38,086 nt of DNA from Bacteroidota bacterium (lineage in GTDB: Bacteria > Bacteroidota > Bacteroidia > Chitinophagales > Chitinophagaceae). Under the pieces are notes generated by a model. The model made no database searches, was not told the DNA's origin, and saw only the letters and a program-made list of their open reading frames with translations. Shown here piece by piece: positions 32,872 through 38,086 of this stretch; positions within the stretch are counted from its first letter, which is position 1; each line of letters starts with the position of its first letter. The DNA lies in the NCBI GenBank assembly GCA_018266615.1, contig JAFEAB010000016.1:1-38086 (forward strand). The letters are read 5' to 3'. Both the position numbers and the translations under genes were made by a program.

Positions 32872-33726
32872 ATGAAATTACTGGTGCCTGCCGTCCTGAT
32901 GGGATTGATATGCGGGATTATTATTTTTGCATTCCGCCGCCCAAAGGAAAAAACGGGGTTAGCGGATGAGGACCAAATGGAGGGAGATGAAGATACGAAC
33001 CACGAGATTACTATTTCGGAAGTACCTTATTTGGTAAACGGACAAACTTCGCTCGGCCTGCTTTCATTTCCCAACAAACCGGAAAAGAAATGCCCGGTGG
33101 TCATTGTTGTTCCTGAATGGTGGGGACTAACCGATTTTACAAAGAAGCAGGCAATACGACTGGCTAAACAGGGGTATGTAGCTTTTGTGGTAGATCTGTA
33201 TGGAAATGGGGTAATTGCTTCCAACCCCGAGGAGGCCCGCCATCTTTCGGATGGATTTTATAAAAATCCCAAACTGGCCGCGTTGAATATTAACCAGGCG
33301 ATAACCCTGAGCCGGACCCTGTCTGTAGCAGATGAATCAAAAGCTGCCGTAATTGGTTATTGTTTCGGAGGTTCAATGGCATTGAGCTTTGCCAATTTAG
33401 GGAACAAGGTGGATGGAGTGGTGAGTTTCCACAGTGGATTGAAAATTGTTCCCCCCGGAAATGGTATGTCAGCGGCTGTATTAGTATGCCATGGCGACAA
33501 TGATATTTTCGTCCCGGCCGAAACCGTGCGTAATTTTAAAAAGCAAATGGATGATGCGGGTGTTAATTACCGGTTTATTTCTTACCCCGGGGCAACCCAT
33601 TCATTTACTAATCCCGATGCAACGGAAATGGGTAAACGATTCTCTATTCCCATTGAATATAATGAAGAGGCAGCACAGACTTCCTGGAATGACATGATTA
33701 CTTTCTTTAATCAAATATTTCATTGA
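32872..33726 (+). CDS. Dienelactone hydrolase-family protein, membrane-anchored
   Basis: A 284-residue alpha/beta hydrolase. Residues about 2-20 are one hydrophobic helix followed by FRRPKEK, so it is probably anchored with the catalytic part outside. The DLH domain spans about 45-284: E82 in VVPEWWGL, the nucleophile C164 in GYCFGGSM, D211 in GDNDIFVP and H243 in PGATHSFTNP form the DLH triad with Cys instead of Ser. Substrates of such proteins range from dienelactones to simple esters; not readable here. ATG 32872 is the only good start. A 7-of-8 match to the -7 element (AAACTTTG) lies at 32841-32848. The nuclease gene starts 6 bp downstream, so they form an operon. Confidence 0.9.
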   Translation: MKLLVPAVLMGLICGIIIFAFRRPKEKTGLADEDQMEGDEDTNHEITISEVPYLVNGQTSLGLLSFPNKPEKKCPVVIVVPEWWGLTDFTKKQAIRLAKQGYVAFVVDLYGNGVIASNPEEARHLSDGFYKNPKLAALNINQAITLSRTLSVADESKAAVIGYCFGGSMALSFANLGNKVDGVVSFHSGLKIVPPGNGMSAAVLVCHGDNDIFVPAETVRNFKKQMDDAGVNYRFISYPGATHSFTNPDATEMGKRFSIPIEYNEEAAQTSWNDMITFFNQIFH

Positions 33727-33732
33727 CCGAGT

Positions 33733-34977
33733 ATGAAAAAAATCACCTTTTTAATTCTTTTAATTTCTTGCACGCCGGCATTCGCACAGGATTACCGTGG
33801 CCGGATGGATGCTATTAATACCGAGATTAAGCAAATTGACAGGGAGAAAGACAGCCTTCTTCAACTTTATGATGATTTGAGGCTGGCCCAGGTTAGAACG
33901 GATTTGAAGAAATGGGGGCTCCCGGCAGTACTGCCATCGGAGAAGGTAGTTTTTCATAGTGCGTATGCCCTTGTATATGATGAACCTTTTGAGCAGGCAA
34001 AATGGGTGGCTCATATAATTCTGCCTGATGTTCTAAACGGTTCGGAAGGAAGGTCGAACGATTTCCGCCCGGATTCTTTAATCTCAACCGGATCGGCTGT
34101 GGAATCTGATTATTTTTTGAAAACCCTAATGCCGGATAGTACCTGGAAGTATGATGGCTTTGGATACGATCGGGGCCATCTGGCTCCATCTGCCGATTTC
34201 AGGTATTCAAAAAAGGCATTATCCGAAAGTTATCTGTATTCCAACATGTCGCCACAGTTGGCGGATTTCAATCGGGGTAGGTGGGCCGAACTGGAGGATG
34301 CCATTCGGCAATATGCCATTGATAACCATTCCGAACTATTTGTCGTAACCGGCCCGGTGTTAAAACCGGGACTTCCCCGGATTGAAAGAGGCACAAATAA
34401 AGTGGCCATACCGGAAATATATTTTAAAGTGGTGTACGATAAAAAGAACAGCCGGGGTATCGGCTTTTTGATGAGGAACCAGCGGAACGATGAACCCTGG
34501 TACCATTATGCAGTTAGTATAGACAGTGTGGAACAGGTAACCGGAATAAGCTTTTTCCCGGCCCTGGATGCCTCGCTCAAACAAAAAGTGGAGGCCATGT
34601 CGGATGCTAAACCGTGGAGGTCGGATATACAGCCGGGTGAGGTGGAACCAATGAATGCTGAAAACCTGCCACGCAACAACTTTAATACCCTTCAGGCAAA
34701 ATTTTACCAGGGAAAGAATGAAACCGTTACCATTTGCGGCACGGTGGTTAGCACCAAAAAATCGGCAAAAGGAAATGTGTTCCTGAATCTGGATCGAAAG
34801 TTTCCCAACCAGGTGTTTACGGTAACCATTTTTAAAGATAAAATTTCAAATTTCAGCTATCAGCCGCATGTGGTTTTGGATGGGAAGCGTATATGCGTTA
34901 CCGGAAAAGTTGTGAATTCAAACGGCACCCCGGGCATAAACGTTGAAAATGAAAAGGAAATTACAATAATGCCCTAA
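33733..34977 (+). CDS. Secreted DNA/RNA non-specific endonuclease (NUC family) with OB-like C-terminal domain
   Basis: A 414-residue protein with signal peptide MKKITFLILLISCTPAFA (cleavage near Q19). A helical region at about 25-55 precedes the NUC beta-beta-alpha nuclease domain, about 70-305. Active-site motif D146-R-G-H149 in YDRGHLAPSADF; metal-binding Asn in SNMSPQLADFNRGRW (N171 and N180). These enzymes cut single- and double-stranded DNA and RNA with Mg2+. The last 100 residues (about 310-414) hold TICGTVVSTKKSAKGNVFLN and ICVTGKVVNSNGTPGINVEN, a pattern like OB-fold nucleic-acid-binding domains. The extra tail is unusual for the family and may grip nucleic acid. It is likely used for nutrient scavenging or extracellular DNA clearance. 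It converges on the next gene with a 4-bp stop overlap. Confidence 0.88.
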   Translation: MKKITFLILLISCTPAFAQDYRGRMDAINTEIKQIDREKDSLLQLYDDLRLAQVRTDLKKWGLPAVLPSEKVVFHSAYALVYDEPFEQAKWVAHIILPDVLNGSEGRSNDFRPDSLISTGSAVESDYFLKTLMPDSTWKYDGFGYDRGHLAPSADFRYSKKALSESYLYSNMSPQLADFNRGRWAELEDAIRQYAIDNHSELFVVTGPVLKPGLPRIERGTNKVAIPEIYFKVVYDKKNSRGIGFLMRNQRNDEPWYHYAVSIDSVEQVTGISFFPALDASLKQKVEAMSDAKPWRSDIQPGEVEPMNAENLPRNNFNTLQAKFYQGKNETVTICGTVVSTKKSAKGNVFLNLDRKFPNQVFTVTIFKDKISNFSYQPHVVLDGKRICVTGKVVNSNGTPGINVENEKEITIMP

Positions 34978-35381
34978 TACCGGATTTCTTTAAGCCGGGC
35001 TCTTGGGGGAAGTTCCTGTATAATTATGTGCATTTCAGGAACTATGCGGATACTTCCGGGGTCATCCTTTAGTTTTTGTATGTTGCTTAATCCGGAAATA
35101 AATTCTTTTTTCTGCAGTGCATTCATTTCTGAAAGTCCAAATCCTAACCGGTATTCTCCTTCACGGCCAAGCGGGCCAATCCGGGTGGCAAGAATTTCAG
35201 GAATATCATACTTTAACTTAAACGAATCGATAAACAATTTCATAGGCGTTTCAGATGGTACGCCGCAGCACATACTGTTAAAGGCTACTCCAACCAGGAA
35301 AGTACTGTCTGAACCTGCTTTTTGGCTATAACCGGAGCATCCCATCATAACGGTGAAACAAATTAAAAAAAGTCGGTGCAT
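34974..35381 (-). CDS. Small exported protein of unknown function, possible lipoprotein
   Basis: A 135-residue protein with hydrophobic N-terminus MHRLFLICFTVMMGCSGYSQ. MMGC could be a weak lipobox with Cys at 15; otherwise cleavage after SYSQ-like GYSQ is possible. The mature part has FLVGVAFNSMCCGVPSETPM with a vicinal Cys pair, SFKLKYDIPEILATRIGPLG, GEYRLGFGLSEMNALQKKEF, and IRIVPEMHIIIQELPPRARL. I do not recognise the family. Its stop overlaps the nuclease stop at 34974-34977 on the opposite strand. Confidence 0.6.
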   Translation of the reverse strand: MHRLFLICFTVMMGCSGYSQKAGSDSTFLVGVAFNSMCCGVPSETPMKLFIDSFKLKYDIPEILATRIGPLGREGEYRLGFGLSEMNALQKKEFISGLSNIQKLKDDPGSIRIVPEMHIIIQELPPRARLKEIRY

Positions 35382-35697
35382 TTATTCAGGTATCTGGGTT
35401 TGAAGTTAAGATTTGCCAGGAACAGTAAGAAATTTTCCGGAGACAGTCTTGTTTTATTCCGACCATTGTTATTGCAAATTGGGAGTAGGCCTTCGGTTGC
35501 CCGGATTGGTTCCTTCCATTTTTATGGTTTGAAAGACTACTTATTTCCAATTTGGGTCATAAAAGTTCTTTTTGAAAAAAATTAAATTGTGAAAAGAATC
35601 GGCAGGAAATGGCCGGCCCGATCGGGGGTTTGCATTTCGTTAAAATGTGGGATCCGGTTTTCTGCCGCTGGCAAACATTATATATTTGCATATTATA
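35382..35697. other. Intergenic region, 316 bp, promoter near its right end
   Basis: No convincing gene: the plus-strand frame at 35376-35585 has no recognisable family or start context. The only clear signals are at the right end: the promoter and the GCAAA...TTTGC inverted repeat before the OB-fold gene. Confidence 0.5.
35658..35689 (+). promoter_or_regulatory. Promoter for the OB-fold/YceI operon, with inverted repeat
   Basis: TATATTTG at 35681-35688 matches TAnnTTTG; TTTT at 35658-35661 lies 19 bp upstream and matches 3 of 4 positions of the -33 element. GCAAA (35671-35675) and TTTGC (35685-35689) form an inverted repeat around the -7 element, as an operator might. The ATG at 35698 follows after only 9 bp. 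Confidence 0.45.
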
Positions 35698-36147
35698 ATG
35701 AAAAGGAAGTATTTAAAAATATTATTTATAGCAGCCGTCATTCTTGCTTTGATTGGTAGTGGCGTTGCCTGGTACATCATCAGCCAGCGGTTTGATGACA
35801 CTTCCAGTGTTAAAGCCGATTTTACAATATCAGCGGATTCTCTTTTACATGAGTTTGGGCAAAACCTGGATGCGGCGAACAAAAAATACACGGAGAAAAT
35901 TCTGCAGGTAAAGGGAATTGTTAATGAAGTAGAACCACTGGATTCGGAGGTAAATGTAAAATTCGTTGATACCCTTTCTGGGAATTACCTGATTTTTTCT
36001 TTTCAGGATAAAGGGGTGGATGCGGCAAAGAAGCTCAAGGAAGGAGACCTGGCAACCATACGCGCTTCCTGCAGTGGAGGAGTACACAGCGATATATTAG
36101 AATTGAATTACGTTAGTTTTAAAAGAGCCGCATTAATTAAAGATTAG
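35698..36147 (+). CDS. OB-fold tRNA_anti-like protein, membrane-anchored
   Basis: A 149-residue protein. One N-terminal membrane helix (about 6-26, ILFIAAVILALIGSGVAWYI) is followed by an OB-fold-like domain, about 45-149, similar to the tRNA_anti-like family. Typical features: SADSLLHEFGQNLDAANKKY then TEKILQVKGIVNEVEPLDSE, LKEGDLATIRASCSGGVHSD and ILELNYVSFKRAALI. In spite of the family name, such exported single-domain proteins are not shown to bind tRNA. The frame runs back to 35647, but the ATG at 35698 follows the promoter and gives a clean anchor. The YceI gene begins 1 bp after its stop, so they are co-translated. Confidence 0.78.
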   Translation: MKRKYLKILFIAAVILALIGSGVAWYIISQRFDDTSSVKADFTISADSLLHEFGQNLDAANKKYTEKILQVKGIVNEVEPLDSEVNVKFVDTLSGNYLIFSFQDKGVDAAKKLKEGDLATIRASCSGGVHSDILELNYVSFKRAALIKD

Positions 36148-36148
36148 A

Positions 36149-36709
36149 ATGATTAGAAATTATTTTAAAGTATCTGTCACCCTGGTGGCATTCCTACTTT
36201 CCGGTGCCGCACTCATCGCACAAAAAAAAGTTACCACATCCGCTGTAATAAATTTTGATGCGACCACCGGTTTAAATCCATTGCCTAAAGCAGCAAATAC
36301 GGCTGCCATTGGTTCTTTGGACACCCGGACGGGGAATATCGCATTTGAAGTAACTATTAAGAATTTCTCCTTTGCCAATCCGCGTATGCAAAGCGATTTT
36401 AATGGGAAAACCTGGATGGATAGTAACCAGTTCCCTACCTCCACCTTTAAAGGAAGAATTACCAATCTTACCGAAATTAATTTTAAAGCAGATGGAAAAT
36501 ACCAGGCAAGGGTGGAAGGATCATTAACCATTCATGGCGTTACACAAACGATTTCCACCACTGCAAATATTGTGGTTGCCGGGAAACAGATAAAAACCAG
36601 TTCTCAGTTTTCTTTGAAAGTTAAAGATTATAATATTTCGGGTCCGGCAATTGGGGCGGGTAAAGTGGCAACCGATCCAACAGTTACCGTTTCCGCCGAT
36701 TTTAAATAA
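36149..36709 (+). CDS. YceI-family periplasmic lipid-binding protein
   Basis: A 186-residue protein with signal peptide MIRNYFKVSVTLVAFLLSGA ending in ALIAQ. The mature chain is a YceI-type beta-barrel (lipocalin-like), known in homologues to bind polyisoprenoids or amides. Landmarks: AVINFDATTGLNPLPKAAN, LDTRTGNIAFEVTIKNFSFA, FNGKTWMDSNQFPTSTFKGR, EGSLTIHGVTQTISTTANIV and the C-terminal DPTVTVSADFK. It is the second gene of a two-gene operon with the OB-fold protein. The terminator downstream is strong. Confidence 0.92.
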   Translation: MIRNYFKVSVTLVAFLLSGAALIAQKKVTTSAVINFDATTGLNPLPKAANTAAIGSLDTRTGNIAFEVTIKNFSFANPRMQSDFNGKTWMDSNQFPTSTFKGRITNLTEINFKADGKYQARVEGSLTIHGVTQTISTTANIVVAGKQIKTSSQFSLKVKDYNISGPAIGAGKVATDPTVTVSADFK

Positions 36710-36725
36710 ATCATAATTGGATAAA

Positions 36726-36755
36726 AAAATCCTCCCAATTTTTCGGGAGGATTTT
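36726..36755. terminator. Bidirectional intrinsic terminator
   Basis: AAAATCCTCCC (36726-36736), loop of 8, GGGAGGATTTT (36745-36755): an 11-bp perfect stem with A tract on one side and T tract on the other. It serves both the YceI operon (+) and the Ig-like repeat gene (-). Confidence 0.88.
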
Positions 36756-36777
36756 CATTTTATTCAGTTTTTTAGGA

Positions 36778-38086
36778 TTAATCAATCACTACTTTACCGG
36801 AAGCAATGCGTTTTCCGGAATTATCTCTCAGATCAACCATATATACCCCAGATCCGGCCTGGGTGATATTAACATCCATTTCAGTATAAGGCGCATTTAT
36901 GGTATATGCCTTTTGATAAACCCTTGCACCCTTGCTGTCGTAAATAGTTAACGTACGTGCCGTATTCGAACTGGAACTATAATACCGCACTTTAAAAATA
37001 CCCATGTTGGGGTTAGGTGTAATAAATAAATGGTTTGATGATATAGCATCAACTGTAATCGGGGAACTCATCGAAGAACATAATTCAGGCTGCATTACAG
37101 CTTCAGCCGTCCAGCTTCCTAAATCATCCACCGTAATCAAAATAGAAGAGCTATGCGGTTTTGTTGGATCTACGGAACCGTTTTTATACCAGTTGTAAGA
37201 ATAGTTACCGGTAGGGGAAGCGGTTGCCGTAAGGGTAATTTGCATAGCCGGGTTTATGCCCTGGCTGGAGGATGCCGCAAGGGTAACAACCGGAAGATTG
37301 TTTACGATCAGTTTTGCATTTGTAGAAGTTTGCGAGCCACAGGGGACCCCCGAAACTATAACCCTGTAATATTGATTATTTAGAGAAGCACTAAGAGGGT
37401 TGATGGTAAGCACAGCGGTATTAGCTCCGGAATACACGCCGCCATCCATTATATTACTGAAAGTGGTGCCATTTGAACTGGTTTGCCATTGATAGCTTAA
37501 TGAAGCACCTGTTGCGGAAACCCTGATTGTTGTTGAACCCTGGTCGCATGCACTTATTGTTGCCATGGGTTGGTTCGTAATATTTACAGTGGAATTTACA
37601 AGCAGGGTGGCAGCCGCAGAAGGGCTGGTGGATGAGCATGCACCGCCAACCTGTACCCTGTATTTATTATTATTAAAGGAGGCGGTTAAATTACTTAATG
37701 AAAGAGTGGACGTAGTAACTCCCGCGTATACCCCTGCATTGCTGAGGTTGGTGTAACTGGTTCCGCCGTTGGTGCTTGCCTGCCACTGGTAGTTTAACCC
37801 CGTACCGGTTACGGATACACTAAATGAAGCGGTATTGGCAGGAAGGCAAATTTCAGCGTCCTGAGGTTGACTATTAATAACCAGTGGAACATTCACCGTA
37901 AGCGTTACACAATTGCTGGTAACGGTATTGCAGGTGCCGGTAACTACAACCTGGTAAGCACCTGCATCCGAAGTGGCAATATTGGTTAGGGTGAGCGTGG
38001 AGGAATTGGCTCCGGCTATATTGGAGAAAGTTCCTCCGCATGTGGTGGCCTTTTGCCATTGATAAGACAAGCCACTTCCACTGGCG
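36778..38086 (-). CDS. Large secreted Ig-like repeat protein with T9SS sorting domain, 5' end outside the window
   Basis: The frame is open to the window's last bases, so only the C-terminal 435 residues are visible. At least three PKD/Ig-like repeats are visible: LSYQWQKATTCGGTFSNIAG, then LNYQWQASTNGGTSYTNLSN and LSYQWQTSSNGTTFSNIMDG. Each is followed by a strand block such as STLSLSNLTASFNNNKYRVQ, and conserved Cys residues occur once or twice per repeat. A Ser/Thr/Asn-rich joint precedes the type A T9SS sorting domain: LFITPNPNMGIFKVRYYSSS, TLTIYDSKGARVYQKAY, and AGSGVYMVDLRDNSGKRIAS before the end. It should be exported by Sec and T9SS and anchored or released at the surface; adhesin-like. 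The gap to the YceI terminator is short. Confidence 0.92.
   Translation of the reverse strand, partial: ASGSGLSYQWQKATTCGGTFSNIAGANSSTLTLTNIATSDAGAYQVVVTGTCNTVTSNCVTLTVNVPLVINSQPQDAEICLPANTASFSVSVTGTGLNYQWQASTNGGTSYTNLSNAGVYAGVTTSTLSLSNLTASFNNNKYRVQVGGACSSTSPSAAATLLVNSTVNITNQPMATISACDQGSTTIRVSATGASLSYQWQTSSNGTTFSNIMDGGVYSGANTAVLTINPLSASLNNQYYRVIVSGVPCGSQTSTNAKLIVNNLPVVTLAASSSQGINPAMQITLTATASPTGNYSYNWYKNGSVDPTKPHSSSILITVDDLGSWTAEAVMQPELCSSMSSPITVDAISSNHLFITPNPNMGIFKVRYYSSSSNTARTLTIYDSKGARVYQKAYTINAPYTEMDVNITQAGSGVYMVDLRDNSGKRIASGKVVID

Noticed and set aside
35376..35585. Plus-strand frame in the 316-bp gap
   Set aside because: No family likeness, no signal peptide; it runs through A/T-rich noncoding sequence.
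1..38086. CRISPR array, tRNA, rRNA, prophage or insertion sequence
   Set aside because: No regular spaced repeats, cloverleaf, transposase or phage gene was seen; the only repeats are the 35-bp pair, the 23-bp tandem and Ig-like repeats inside a gene.

Overview
The window is a piece of chromosome from a member of the Bacteroidota, most likely a Chitinophagaceae-like or related environmental lineage. Evidence for this: two proteins carry C-terminal type IX secretion (T9SS) sorting domains. Promoter candidates fit the Bacteroidota pattern TTTG-N19-21-TAnnTTTG, and most starts lack a Shine-Dalgarno sequence. Several families are typical of the phylum: a CCDC81-like HU protein, the Bacteroidota form of LptE, and an HMA-AraC regulator. 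No rRNA, tRNA, CRISPR array, phage or insertion sequence was seen. Most of the content looks like core, vertically inherited genes.

Layout. 1-4341 (+): a tight run of a 5'-truncated TPR protein, an outer-membrane barrel, a CCDC81/HU-like membrane protein and a zinc-ribbon methyltransferase. It meets a glutaminyl-peptide cyclotransferase lipoprotein (-) tail to tail. 5418-7512 (+): a secreted M43 metalloprotease with a T9SS tag, and a DUF4197 protein whose leader holds a perfect 18-bp palindrome. 7750-11155 (+): a copper-handling locus made of an HMA-AraC fusion regulator, a CopA-type P1B ATPase and a small HMA chaperone, closed by a bidirectional terminator. 11282-12670 (-): dihydrolipoyl dehydrogenase with a strong promoter match. 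12768-19251 (-): an envelope and housekeeping operon, miaB, a sigma-54 activator, lptE, a TPR-like protein, secG, mltG and a BrkB-family membrane protein.

19252-20156 is a 905-bp stretch without a convincing gene. It carries two copies of a repeat with an identical 35-bp GC-rich hairpin core. 20157-24743 (-) holds a conserved hypothetical gene and an HdrB/LutA-like Fe-S subunit, whose presumed membrane partner lies 2 kb away. The two are separated by an ATP-grasp enzyme and a LysE-family transporter on the + strand. 24807-28861: a PyrR-like phosphoribosyltransferase, a DUF2279 protein (-), a phosphohexomutase and an isoaspartyl methyltransferase. 28866-31848 (+): a small membrane protein, a YhhQ-type queuosine-precursor transporter and a BamA/TamA-like barrel with a POTRA-like domain. 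32089-36709: a fasciclin lipoprotein, a dienelactone hydrolase, a secreted NUC nuclease with an OB-like tail, a small lipoprotein (-), an OB-fold tRNA_anti-like protein and a YceI protein. 36778 to the end (-): the C-terminal part of a large secreted Ig-like repeat protein with a T9SS tag.

The most interesting signals are the copper locus with its unusual HMA-AraC regulator, the paired hairpin repeats in the 905-bp gap, the split Fe-S oxidoreductase module, and the operator-like palindrome and repeats around several promoters. No wholly new multi-gene system stands out. All calls come from reading the sequence, with no database search.
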